Positions 44,461-53,278 of a DNA stretch of 64,000 bases are shown one piece after another. The stretch is from Lysinibacillus fusiformis (GTDB lineage: Bacteria > Bacillota > Bacilli > Bacillales_A > Planococcaceae), in NCBI RefSeq assembly GCF_007362955.1, contig NZ_CP041696.1, positions 2,232,001-2,296,000 of the forward strand. Reading direction: 5' to 3'. The position numbers and the translations under genes were made by a program. The notes under the pieces are model-generated. The model was not told the DNA's origin. It worked only from the letters and a program-made list of their open reading frames with translations, and made no database searches. How positions within the stretch are numbered: position 1 is the stretch's first letter; each line of letters opens with the position of its first letter.

Positions 44461-44688
44461 ATGAATTCGAATTTACAGTTAGATGCAAAAGGTTTAGCTT
44501 GCCCTATGCCCATCGTGAAAACGAAAAAGGCAATGGACACTTTGACTTCTGGTGAAATTTTAGAAGTACAAGTAACAGATAAAGGTGCTTTAGCGGATAT
44601 CCCAGCTTGGTCAAAAGTAGGAGGTCACACAATTCTGGATCAATCCGAAGATGCTGGTGTCATTACATTCTTTATTCAAAAAGCGTAA
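44461..44688 (+). CDS. TusA-family sulfur carrier
   Basis: A 75-residue stand-alone TusA/SirA protein (LQLDAKGLACPMPIVKTKKAMDTL), nearly the same as the N-terminal domain of the TusA-rhodanese fusion at 42204, so the two arose by duplication. The conserved cysteine in ACPMP carries the persulfide. ATG 44461 follows AAAGGAG; the frame open from 44380 merely translates the repeat DNA and is not real. Confidence 0.88.
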   Translation: MNSNLQLDAKGLACPMPIVKTKKAMDTLTSGEILEVQVTDKGALADIPAWSKVGGHTILDQSEDAGVITFFIQKA

Positions 44689-44801
44689 CGTGGTTGGTGA
44701 GTGTTCAAGCTTGGGCACTCACCTTTCGTCTTCATTCAAATGAAGTTTCCGGCGATGTTCATTACGCTGAGGTGTAATTGATAAGAAAGAAGGAAAAATA
44801 A

Positions 44802-45578
44802 ATGGATTTAACATGGATAATTACAATATTTTTAATCGGTTTTGTAGGTTCATATGTGTCGGGAATGCTGGGTATTGGTGGCTCGATTATTAAATATCCA
44901 ATGTTATTATATATTCCACCTTTACTTGGTTTTACAGCGTTTACAGCACATGAAGTATCGGGTATTAGTGCTGTACAAGTATTCTTTGCTTCGATTGCAG
45001 GGGTGTGGGCTTACCGTAAAGGTGGCTATTTGAATAAGTCACTCATTATTTATATGGGAGCAGCTATTTTAGCCGGTAGCTTTGTCGGTAGTTATGGCTC
45101 CCAATTTTTATCGGAGACGGGTGTTAATGTCGTATATGGTATATTAGCGTTGATTGCGGCGGTAATGATGTTTATCCCGAAAAAGCAAATTGATGATAAG
45201 CCAATGAATGAGGTTAGCTTTAATAAAGGATTAGCAACAATTCTGGCTTTCATCGTGGGGGTAGGTTCAGGGATTGTTGGAGCTGCAGGTGGCTTCCTCC
45301 TCGTACCGATTATGCTTGTTGTATTAGGGATTCCAACGCGCATGACGATTGCATCAAGTTTAGCAATTACCTTTATTTCATCCATCGGTGGTACAATAGG
45401 AAAATTACTGACAGGCCAAGTTGAATATTATCCGGCAGCGATAATGATTGTAGCTAGTTTAATCGCTGCACCACTAGGAGCAAAAGCGGGGAAAAATATG
45501 AATACGAAGGCATTGCAAAGTATTTTAGCTGTACTGATATTGGCAACTACCATAAAGATTTGGATGGATATTTTGTAG
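44802..45578 (+). CDS. tauE: TauE/SafE-family sulfite/thiosulfate exporter
   Basis: A 258-residue membrane protein with about eight helices and the two TauE/SafE repeats ([16 protein letters not shown] and [16 protein letters not shown]). In cst operons TauE is thought to expel sulfite, sulfoacetate or thiosulfate made by the dioxygenase and rhodaneses. Its start follows a hairpin and an AAGAAGG site. It overlaps none of its neighbours, and the DsbA-like gene follows after 10 bases. Confidence 0.88.
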   Translation: MDLTWIITIFLIGFVGSYVSGMLGIGGSIIKYPMLLYIPPLLGFTAFTAHEVSGISAVQVFFASIAGVWAYRKGGYLNKSLIIYMGAAILAGSFVGSYGSQFLSETGVNVVYGILALIAAVMMFIPKKQIDDKPMNEVSFNKGLATILAFIVGVGSGIVGAAGGFLLVPIMLVVLGIPTRMTIASSLAITFISSIGGTIGKLLTGQVEYYPAAIMIVASLIAAPLGAKAGKNMNTKALQSILAVLILATTIKIWMDIL

Positions 45579-45588
45579 GAGGGTTATT

Positions 45589-46299
45589 ATGAAAGTCGAA
45601 ATATTTTCTGATTTCTCCTGCCCTTTTTGTTATATAGGGAAAAAGGAATTAGAGCGAGCGATTGAAGAGGCTGGGTATACTGGACAAATAGAAATAGAAT
45701 TTAAAGCGTTCCAAATCGATCCGGAGGCACCGAAAGAAAAGGTCCAAAATTATTATGAATATTTAATGGCTTATCATAAGGTGACATTAGAAGAAGCAAA
45801 GCAAATGACGCTTGGTATTGTAGGGCGGGCAAAGGAAGTAGGACTTGCCTATCATTATGATGACATGAAAACGGTGCATACAGAGAAGGCTCATCGCTTA
45901 GCAAAATGGACAAAACAATTTAGTAAAGAAGTAGCTTATAATGAGGCTTTAATGGCTGCCTATTTTATAGATGGTAAAGATTTAAATGATGAGGCTGTTT
46001 TACTAACGGTTATCGAAGATCTAGGCTTAAACGTCGTTGAAGCAAGAGACGTGCTTTCGTCGAGTGATGCTTTTATAGAAGAATTGAATAAGGATCGTTA
46101 CGATGCACAGCAGATGGGTGTGCAAAGTGTACCGTTCTTTGTATTTGAAAATCGTTTTGGGATTAAAGGGGCAGAGCCAAATGAAGTTTTCGTACGTACA
46201 TTACATCAAACTGCTGAAATGGTAGGTGTGAAGTCTTCGTTGAAAATGGTTGGCAATGGTGAATTTGCATGTGCAGATGGAGAATGTAAACTTTTATAG
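45589..46299 (+). CDS. DsbA-family (FrnE-like) oxidoreductase
   Basis: A 236-residue thioredoxin-fold protein of the FrnE/DsbA-like class. The active site is CPFC in SDFSCPFCYIGKKEL, a helical insertion covers ~65-160, and the cis-proline loop is QSVPFFVFENRFGIKGAEP. The C-terminal tail has an extra CADGEC pair. No signal peptide is seen, so it works in the cytosol, perhaps reducing polysulfide or mixed disulfides. It is the last gene of the tauE unit, followed by a terminator at 46310. Confidence 0.82.
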   Translation: MKVEIFSDFSCPFCYIGKKELERAIEEAGYTGQIEIEFKAFQIDPEAPKEKVQNYYEYLMAYHKVTLEEAKQMTLGIVGRAKEVGLAYHYDDMKTVHTEKAHRLAKWTKQFSKEVAYNEALMAAYFIDGKDLNDEAVLLTVIEDLGLNVVEARDVLSSSDAFIEELNKDRYDAQQMGVQSVPFFVFENRFGIKGAEPNEVFVRTLHQTAEMVGVKSSLKMVGNGEFACADGECKLL

Positions 46300-46309
46300 A
46301 ACGGAAGTG

Positions 46310-46339
46310 ACCGAGTACAGCGATGTGCTCGGTTTTTTA
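46310..46339 (+). terminator. Rho-independent terminator
   Basis: ACCGAG/CTCGGT stem followed by TTTTTT, after the DsbA-like gene. Confidence 0.75.
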
Positions 46340-46353
46340 GCATAAAGTAGGGT

Positions 46354-46369
46354 ATACATAAAGGGGTAT
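46354..46369. promoter_or_regulatory. CstR-like operator before the TsdA-like gene
   Basis: ATACATAAAGGGGTAT shares 14 of 16 positions with the operator in the cstR promoter (41094-41109). Confidence 0.65.
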
Positions 46370-46528
46370 TAAGTCTAGTTTTTTCTGTTGTAGCACAATT
46401 ATCATTTCTACATTTATCCAATTTTGTTGTATATAAGGTTCAAAAATAAAGACTTGTGAGAAAAATCACATCCAGAAATACATTATTTTGCTAAAATAAA
46501 GTTAACGATACAGAGGGGGGTATGAAAG

Positions 46529-47479
46529 ATGAAAGCGATAGTAACGGGGGTAGCCGGAACGGTATTATTAGCTGGTTCACTTTTTGTGGGAGCGGTCATC
46601 AGCGATAAAATCTTAGGTGATGCGAATGGGGAAACAGAAGATGCAACGGTACAAACACAAATACCGACAACGGCAGCTTCTCAGAAAGTTGTCTACGCAC
46701 CACCAAGTATCGAAGAAGTACCGGATGGGCCTATGAAAGAAGCGATTTTATATGGCTATGAGCTTGTGAATAATACACATGTTGCCGCGGATGAATACGT
46801 TGGTAATCAATTATCTTGCACAAGTTGTCATGCAGGAGCAGGTTATGATGAACAAGCCTCGTCATTAGTAGGTGTTATGGCGAATTATCCGCAATACATT
46901 GGGCGTTCGGGAAGTATTGTAACAATTGAAGAACGTATTAATGGCTGTATGATACGAAGTATGAATGGTAAAAAATTTGAAATGAATAGTGATGAGATGG
47001 AAGCGATGGTAGCGTACTTTGCCTATATTTCACAAGGCGTTCCAATAGGGGCAGAACGTGAATGGGCTGGTACGAGTAATATGAAGAGCGTTCCCATACC
47101 TGATGTAGCACATGGTGAGGAACTTTATGCACAGTCTTGTATCGCTTGTCATGCTGCAGATGGTTCTGGTACTGGTGCGAATACAGGACCGGCATTATGG
47201 GGTGAAAATTCCTTTAATGATGGAGCGGGTATGGCACGTCTGTCAAAAATGGCTGGTTACATTCAAAATAACATGCCTATTGGCGCTGGTGGGACCTTAA
47301 CAGATCAAGATGCTTCTGATTTAGCTGCATATATTTTAGCGCAGGATCGACCTGAATGGGCAAATCATGATAAAGATTGGCCAAAAGGTGGCCGTCCGAA
47401 CGATATAATGGACAAAGAGAAACGAGACCAAGTAAAAAACAACACGATTGATTGGGAGCAAGTACTTTCTACAAATTAA
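46529..47479 (+). CDS. tsdA: TsdA-like dihaem cytochrome, thiosulfate dehydrogenase
   Basis: A 316-residue membrane-anchored cytochrome (N-terminal helix ~4-26, then linker). There are two c-haem sites: CTSCH (97-101) and CIACH (204-208). Between them ERINGCMIRSMNG carries Cys140, the position of the unusual Cys haem ligand and of the active site of TsdA, which joins two thiosulfates to tetrathionate and gives two electrons to haem. A methionine for the second haem is in the C-terminal NNMPIGAGG region. A CstR-like site lies 160 bases upstream. Tetrathionate reduction is also possible. Confidence 0.82.
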   Translation: MKAIVTGVAGTVLLAGSLFVGAVISDKILGDANGETEDATVQTQIPTTAASQKVVYAPPSIEEVPDGPMKEAILYGYELVNNTHVAADEYVGNQLSCTSCHAGAGYDEQASSLVGVMANYPQYIGRSGSIVTIEERINGCMIRSMNGKKFEMNSDEMEAMVAYFAYISQGVPIGAEREWAGTSNMKSVPIPDVAHGEELYAQSCIACHAADGSGTGANTGPALWGENSFNDGAGMARLSKMAGYIQNNMPIGAGGTLTDQDASDLAAYILAQDRPEWANHDKDWPKGGRPNDIMDKEKRDQVKNNTIDWEQVLSTN

Positions 47480-47519
47480 AACAAAAGGGATGCTGCGATT
47501 TAGCGGCATCCCTTTCGTC

Positions 47520-49220
47520 TTATTTGAAGTTATAGGCTGTAACAATTTTGTCTCGATTTGTTGACACATCATTAAAGTATTCGTATAAGCAAATACCAAG
47601 GAACGATCCTGCTACATTATAGACGTTAGGGTAACCGTTATTTTGCAGAGCCATAACAGCATTATAACTACGCTGGCCAGAGCGGCAGTGCACATAAATT
47701 GGTACTTCCTTTGGAATTTCGTTCATACGCTCACGAAGCTCACTTAGTGGAATATTAATGGCGTTAATTAAATGTCCAACCTCATATTCATTTTTCTCAC
47801 GGACATCCAAGATATACGCGTTATTTTCGACTAAATCTCGAACCGCATCTACTTCAACTTGTTGGTAATGACCGAATAACTGATTTTGTGCTACTAGTGC
47901 CGCTAGATTAACCACATCCCGCGCTGTACTAAACATCGGAGAGTATGATAATTCAAGCTCTTTTAAGTCATCTAATGTACCGCCCATTGTAATCATTGTC
48001 GCAATGACGTCAATTCGTTTATCGGCATTGCCCTTGCCGATAGCCTGAGCACCGAGAATTTTTCCTGTTGGCACTTCGTAGACAAGTTTAAAATGTAGAG
48101 GATTACTATTTGGCATTAAGCCTACTTTGTCGGGTGCTATAATATATACACTTTTTGCTTGAAAGCCATTCGCAAGCGCTGTTTTTTTATTTAATCCTGT
48201 GACAGCGCAAGTCAAATCAAAAATTTGTACGCTTGAAGACCCGATTACTCCTTTGTTCTGTTGAGGCATATTATACATATGATTGGCTGCTGCGCGTGCT
48301 TGCCGTTGTGCGGGGCCTGCTAGAGCAAGGCGAGTTGGCTTATGAATTTGTTGATGAAATACTTCGATTGCATCACCAACAGCGTAAATAGATGAATCAG
48401 AAGTAACGTAGTTACCATCTACCTGAATGCCACCCAGTTCACCGATTGTAAGCCCTGCCTCTTTGGCTAGAGAAGTTTCTGGGCGAACGCCAATCGCTAG
48501 TACGACAGCCTGCGCTTTCACTTGTTTACCAGAGTTCAGTTCTACATAGTCTTCAGTTACTTTGGCAAGACCATCATTCACAATGACATGGACGCCTTTA
48601 TCCATCATTTCTTTGTGTAAAATTTGTACCATATCATAATCGAATGGCATCATAATTTGATTACTAAATTCAACGAGTGAGACGTTGAAACCTGCAAGAC
48701 GTAAATTTTCAGCTACTTCTACACCGATAAAGCCACCACCGATTACGGCAATATCTTCTATATCATCACTTTTAATATAATTGTTTAATCGTTCAATATC
48801 TACTACATTACGAACGGTAAATACATGGGGCGAATCGACTCCTTCTATGTTGGGTACAATTGGACTTGCACCGGGAGATAGCACTAACGTATCGTAGCTT
48901 TCTTTATAAATAGTGCCGTTTATTAAATTCTTTACAGTTACTGTTTTTGCATCACGGTTAATAGAAACTACTTCTTGACTAACTCGTGCTTCGATATTGT
49001 ATTTTGATTGAAAAGCCTGTGGTGTCATTAAAATCAATTTGCTACTGTTTTCAACGATTCCACTTAAATGAAATGGTAATGAGCAATTTGAAAATGATAC
49101 ATTGGGCCCTTTTTCGAACATAATAATCTCAGCCTGCTCATCTAAGCGACGAATTCTTGCAGCTGTTGATGCACCACCTGCGACGCCACCAACTACTAAA
49201 AACTTTTTACTCATGTACAT
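47520..49220 (-). CDS. CoA-disulfide reductase-rhodanese fusion (CoADR-RHD)
   Basis: About 566 residues. An FAD/NAD(P)H disulfide reductase (1-440) has GGVAGGASTAARIRR, the single active cysteine in FSNCSLPFHLSG, and the second Rossmann block AVIGGGFIGVEVAENLRLAG. It is fused to a C-terminal rhodanese (~465-566) with DVREKNEYEVGHL and CRSGQRSY. Such proteins reduce CoA polysulfide or disulfide, and the rhodanese feeds persulfide to the reductase. ATG 49220 has the best spacing from AAAGG, though 49214 also fits. Two CstR-like sites lie upstream. Confidence 0.88.
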   Translation of the reverse strand: MYMSKKFLVVGGVAGGASTAARIRRLDEQAEIIMFEKGPNVSFSNCSLPFHLSGIVENSSKLILMTPQAFQSKYNIEARVSQEVVSINRDAKTVTVKNLINGTIYKESYDTLVLSPGASPIVPNIEGVDSPHVFTVRNVVDIERLNNYIKSDDIEDIAVIGGGFIGVEVAENLRLAGFNVSLVEFSNQIMMPFDYDMVQILHKEMMDKGVHVIVNDGLAKVTEDYVELNSGKQVKAQAVVLAIGVRPETSLAKEAGLTIGELGGIQVDGNYVTSDSSIYAVGDAIEVFHQQIHKPTRLALAGPAQRQARAAANHMYNMPQQNKGVIGSSSVQIFDLTCAVTGLNKKTALANGFQAKSVYIIAPDKVGLMPNSNPLHFKLVYEVPTGKILGAQAIGKGNADKRIDVIATMITMGGTLDDLKELELSYSPMFSTARDVVNLAALVAQNQLFGHYQQVEVDAVRDLVENNAYILDVREKNEYEVGHLINAINIPLSELRERMNEIPKEVPIYVHCRSGQRSYNAVMALQNNGYPNVYNVAGSFLGICLYEYFNDVSTNRDKIVTAYNFK

Positions 49221-49240
49221 ACACATCCTTTTTATATTAT

Positions 49241-49348
49241 ATACTTATAAGGGTATAGTGAATATTAAACGTTGATTTGATAGTAAATTATCAGCCGTGT
49301 AATCTTATAAAAGATTGATATAATTAAATAATATACCCTATTAGGTAT
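49241..49348. promoter_or_regulatory. Two CstR-like operators
   Basis: ATACTTATAAGGGTAT (49241-49256) and ATACCCTATTAGGTAT (49333-49348) lie upstream of the minus-strand CoADR gene. The second is almost the same as the 42176 site. The rest of the 369-base gap to the UbiB-like gene shows nothing else I can name. Confidence 0.7.
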
Positions 49349-49589
49349 GTTATCAATGATAATTATTTGTTATTTTTCAGTATACTTGGAGTTTTATATA
49401 GAAAAAATAATGAATAGAATGAATTTTGACTATCTAATATGGGCAAAGATTGTACGAAACATTTGATAGGATGATAAAAATAGCTATTGACTTCACTTAT
49501 TGTTTATCAACATTGGGCTAGTAAAAGAAAGTGGATGCATGAATTTGTTATACTAGCAGTATTAGGAAAAAACAACGGGGGTGGTACTG

Positions 49590-51578
49590 TTGATTTTTGT
49601 GAAATTTCTTATTCAAATTATAGTCGTTTCGGGAATCATTTACTTTGTCAGTGGTCGCTTAATAGGTTCGAGTATTAATTTTGTACGAAGAGTGCTTTCT
49701 GTTGTTATAAGTGTGACACTCACTTCCTTTGTCTACTGGTATTCATACTTGCGTCATACAGATTTTTTATCGGAATCTATGATGCAAACTGTGACAGAGG
49801 TGAGTACGCTAATTTGGATAGGCAGTATGCTTCTTATCTCCATGCTGCTCTACCTCGTATTCGAACTCTTTGATTCGAGTGGTATTGCCGGTGGAGATCG
49901 AAGACACGGACAGAGGTCCATACTATTAAGGTTACGAAGCTACTGGCGACAGCAAAAGAGATTGCGCCAAGTATTAAAAATAGCAGTCACAAATGGTGTT
50001 GTACAAACAATTAAATATGCAAGACAGCGTGAAAATGAAAAGGAGCTTGCAATTGCACTCAGAACGACATTGGAGCAATGTGGTGGAATATTTATCAAAT
50101 TTGGTCAAGTATTATCTACACGTAAAGAGTTGTTTTCGCCCATATTCATAGATGAATTAGAACGACTGCAACAAAGTGTGAGGCCGTTGCAACCTGAGCA
50201 AGTCACAAAGATTTTAGAACATTCCCTTCCCAAACCTGTAGATGAGGTATTCACTACCTTTCATACGGAGCCTTTAGCGGCGGCGTCGATTGGACAAGTA
50301 CATAAGGCGCGGCTGAAAAATTACGATGAAGTTGTGGTGAAATTACTCCGTCCAGAAGTGAAAGGCATCATGCGTGATGATTTGGATATACTAGAGGAAT
50401 TCGCGAACTGGTTTACAAGCAAGTCAACGTGGGCAGAGTCGCTGGGTTTTCGAGAGTTGGCTGGTGGATTTGCGGATGGTTTGCGTGAGGAAATTCATTT
50501 AGACATCGAGGTACGTAATACATTGCAGGTAACGAATGCACTTGCGAAAAGTGATTATAAGGTTCGCATTCCTAAAATTTATACACAATACAGTGATGAA
50601 GACATTATTGTCATGGAATATGTACGTGGAAAAAGTGTGGCAGAAGGCGCATCGGAATTTAGACGGCTATCAATAGATCGTAGGCAGTTTGCGCAGACTG
50701 TATTGTATTCATTCTTTGAACAAATGCTTTTTTCAGGAATATTTCATGCAGATCCGCATCCGGGCAATATATATATTGATGAGACAGATGGTATGCCAAT
50801 TCTACTCGACTTCGGAGCGGTCGGACGCTTAGGAGCGACTCAACAAGAAGGTTTAAAGTTATTTTTGATGGGTATTCAGCAGAATGATTCAAGCATCTTA
50901 TATGATGGTTTAATGCTATTAGTAGAAAATGCTGCTCATGCAGAACGTGCTAGAATGGAGCAAGCAATAGATCAAATATTGCTGAAAATCACTTATGTAG
51001 ATCGTATTCCAACTGAGGAGTTGATTCATTCGCTATTTACCGTTGTCCGTGATTTTGGCCTTGCGTTTTATCCCTCTGTCGGTCTGGCGCTTCGCTCATT
51101 AGTGACATTGGATGGTACTTTGCGAATTATTGATCGACAATTTGATATTTTCACAGAGGCAAAGGATTTTTCTTCCGCCTATATGCGGGCAGCATTTCTA
51201 AAGCCTTTTAAAGAACCAATGGCTACAAAGGAACGTTTGCAAGAAGAGCTATCGATGTTAATTCCAACATTACGAAAAATGCCAAGAAGAGTTGACCAAC
51301 TCATACAACGAGTTGAAAGTGGGAAAATTATTTTACATCATGATATTTTTTCAGATGAACATAATGCTCGTTTTATAACGCAGTTGTTTTCACGTTTCGT
51401 CTTATTACTCGTTGGGATTACATTTGGCATTATATCTGTAGCGCTATTAGCTATCTCGCAATTTATACATGATTCCTATGCAGTTTACTTAAATACAGTA
51501 GCGTACTTAGGTTTGTTCTTATGTGCAATCTTATTAGTACGGCTATCTATTCAAGCTTTACGTTCCATGAAACAATAG
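49590..51578 (+). CDS. ubiB: UbiB/ABC1-family atypical kinase-like protein
   Basis: About 662 residues. Three N-terminal membrane helices (~1-100) precede the ABC1/UbiB domain: the KxGQ motif in IFIKFGQVLSTRKELFSPIFIDELERLQ, the A-rich loop AAASIGQVHKA, the ATP lysine VVVKLLRP, and HADPHPGN and LLDFGAVG for metal binding. Two C-terminal helices follow. UbiB proteins support quinone (here menaquinone) or lipid transport by ATPase activity. TTG 49590 fits the GGGGGTGG site. It is a single gene with a terminator at 51579. Confidence 0.82.
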   Translation: MIFVKFLIQIIVVSGIIYFVSGRLIGSSINFVRRVLSVVISVTLTSFVYWYSYLRHTDFLSESMMQTVTEVSTLIWIGSMLLISMLLYLVFELFDSSGIAGGDRRHGQRSILLRLRSYWRQQKRLRQVLKIAVTNGVVQTIKYARQRENEKELAIALRTTLEQCGGIFIKFGQVLSTRKELFSPIFIDELERLQQSVRPLQPEQVTKILEHSLPKPVDEVFTTFHTEPLAAASIGQVHKARLKNYDEVVVKLLRPEVKGIMRDDLDILEEFANWFTSKSTWAESLGFRELAGGFADGLREEIHLDIEVRNTLQVTNALAKSDYKVRIPKIYTQYSDEDIIVMEYVRGKSVAEGASEFRRLSIDRRQFAQTVLYSFFEQMLFSGIFHADPHPGNIYIDETDGMPILLDFGAVGRLGATQQEGLKLFLMGIQQNDSSILYDGLMLLVENAAHAERARMEQAIDQILLKITYVDRIPTEELIHSLFTVVRDFGLAFYPSVGLALRSLVTLDGTLRIIDRQFDIFTEAKDFSSAYMRAAFLKPFKEPMATKERLQEELSMLIPTLRKMPRRVDQLIQRVESGKIILHHDIFSDEHNARFITQLFSRFVLLLVGITFGIISVALLAISQFIHDSYAVYLNTVAYLGLFLCAILLVRLSIQALRSMKQ

Positions 51579-51607
51579 GTAGGGGAAAATTCCTCTGCCT
51601 TTTTTTA
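51579..51607 (+). terminator. Rho-independent terminator
   Basis: GTAGGGGAA-AA-TTCCTCTGCC followed by TTTTTTT, directly after the UbiB-like stop. Confidence 0.8.
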
Positions 51608-51632
51608 CTGCCTGAGAAATATATAGCGGTAT

Positions 51633-51649
51633 ATTACAAAACCATTACA
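51633..51649 (-). promoter_or_regulatory. WalR-like box
   Basis: On the minus strand the bases read TGTAAT-GGTTT-TGTAAT, a full match to TGTWAH-N5-TGTWAH, about 285 bases before the CwlO-like gene. The rest of the 355-base gap 51579-51933 is AT-rich and shows no gene. Confidence 0.45.
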
Positions 51650-51933
51650 AATAATCATTCGTCATTTGTGTAACGGGAGTTAATTGTGTGATAATGCAGC
51701 GTATTGTTGTATATTGTAGAATAATTAAGTGATATCAATAATATTACAAAAATGTTTCGAGTTTTACTAAACTATTAAAACGACGAGAAATAGTATAAAA
51801 GTTGTGCCATTAATGCTAAACTTTAAAAGGCTAATAAAAGTATAAACGTAAATTTGATGATAAATAAAAATCGTTCAAGTGATTACATAGAACACCAAGA
51901 GCGAAATTGATGGATGAAGGGAAATGAAGATTA

Positions 51934-53061
51934 GTGGGTAAGCGCAATAAATGGCGTAAGTCGATGGTGCTAACATTAGCACTTGCTGGCGGCTTATTAT
52001 TTAATACAGTCCAACCAACCGAAGTGCACGCAGAAGAAACTTCTCAACAAATGATTGAGAAAAAAGCTCAGATTGATGCAGAAGTTAAGAAATTAGAAGC
52101 AGAATTAACAACTCTCCAAAACGATATTGACGAAAAAGTTAAAGTATTTAACCAAGTGCAAGCAGATATTAAAGAAGTTGATGCGAGTATTGTGGAAACA
52201 GAAAAGCGTATTGAGCAACGTTCCGCTATTTTGAGTGAACGTATGGCTGCATACCAAGCGCAGGATAACACAGTGGGTGTTTATTTAAGCGTAGTTCTTG
52301 AAGCAAAAAGCTTTGCAGACTTAATGGACCGTGTCGTAGCGGTTAAAACATTAATGGATGCTGACCAAGAATTAGTCAATCAACAAGAAGCAGATAAAGC
52401 TAAATTAGAAGAACAAAAAGCAACTTTAGATGAAAAACAAAAAGAATTACAAAAACAATTCCAAGCGCTTCAACAAAAAGAAAGTGAAATGGAAGTTAAA
52501 AAAGCTGAAAACGAAGCAAAATCACTTGCGTTAAAGGCTCAAATTGCATCGAAACAAGAAGAGGAACGCTTAGAGGCGGAACGTAAAGCAGCTGAAGAAG
52601 AAGCGGCTCGTTTACGTGCTCTTCAATCTGCTACACCTGTAATGCAAACAACTAATAATGGTGGTAAAACACAATCATTCGTTGTTGGTTCAGGTTCAGG
52701 TACAGCATCTTCTGGGGATGCTATTTCAACAGCTAAGCAATTTTTAGGTCGTGGTTACGTATGGGGCGGCAGCAATCCATCAACAGGTTTTGACTGTTCA
52801 GGTCTTGTACAATGGTCATACAAGCAAGCAGGAGTTTCATTACCACGTACAGCATCACAGCAATATTTAGCAACACAACGCATTTCAGCAAGTGAAGCAC
52901 GTGTTGGTGACTTAGTATTCTTCAGCTATGGATCTGGCGTTGCACATGTCGGTATTTATCTAGGCAACAACACGATGATTGATGCTCAAAACAAAGGTGT
53001 TGTTATCGAATCACTTGATTGGTGGAATCAATATTTAGTAGGTTTCGGTCGCATTCAATAA
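51934..53061 (+). CDS. NlpC/P60 D,L-endopeptidase with coiled coil (CwlO-like)
   Basis: A 375-residue secreted wall hydrolase. The signal peptide ends VHA-EE near residue 33. Residues ~35-225 form a long coiled coil (KKLEAELTTLQNDIDEKV, EEEAARLRAL), and a Gly/Ser linker follows. The NlpC/P60 domain (~262-375) has catalytic Cys in FDCSGLVQWSYKQAGVSLPR and His in GVAHVGIYLG. It cuts stem peptides for cell elongation, as CwlO does with FtsEX. GTG 51934 is taken although its ribosome site is poorly spaced. A WalR-like box lies upstream. Confidence 0.85.
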   Translation: MGKRNKWRKSMVLTLALAGGLLFNTVQPTEVHAEETSQQMIEKKAQIDAEVKKLEAELTTLQNDIDEKVKVFNQVQADIKEVDASIVETEKRIEQRSAILSERMAAYQAQDNTVGVYLSVVLEAKSFADLMDRVVAVKTLMDADQELVNQQEADKAKLEEQKATLDEKQKELQKQFQALQQKESEMEVKKAENEAKSLALKAQIASKQEEERLEAERKAAEEEAARLRALQSATPVMQTTNNGGKTQSFVVGSGSGTASSGDAISTAKQFLGRGYVWGGSNPSTGFDCSGLVQWSYKQAGVSLPRTASQQYLATQRISASEARVGDLVFFSYGSGVAHVGIYLGNNTMIDAQNKGVVIESLDWWNQYLVGFGRIQ

Positions 53062-53091
53062 TCCTACTATTATATAGACGATTTAAATAGC

Positions 53092-53136
53092 AAAAAGGTC
53101 ATCTTTGTAGAGCAAATTACAGAGATGGCCTTTTTT
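53092..53136 (+). terminator. Rho-independent terminator
   Basis: AAAAAGGTCATCTTTGTA pairs with TACAGAGATGGCCTTTTTT, after the CwlO-like gene. Confidence 0.85.
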
Positions 53137-53278
53137 AAAGGTTAAGAAAGTATAAATTTTAGGCGTTCCCATTTGTTAATCGAAGTCGCTGGAAAGTTGC
53201 TATATTGGCAAACACATTAAAATTCATGTTCTAGCGCATGTCGCAGCTTAACGGCCACGAATGCGCTTTTTTTATAAG

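Noticed and set aside
53221..53275. Hairpin AGCGCAT/ATGCGCT with T tract on the plus strand
   Set aside because: Its T tract points the wrong way for the AI-2E-type gene; it may be a backup terminator for the CwlO-like gene, but a first one already lies at 53092.
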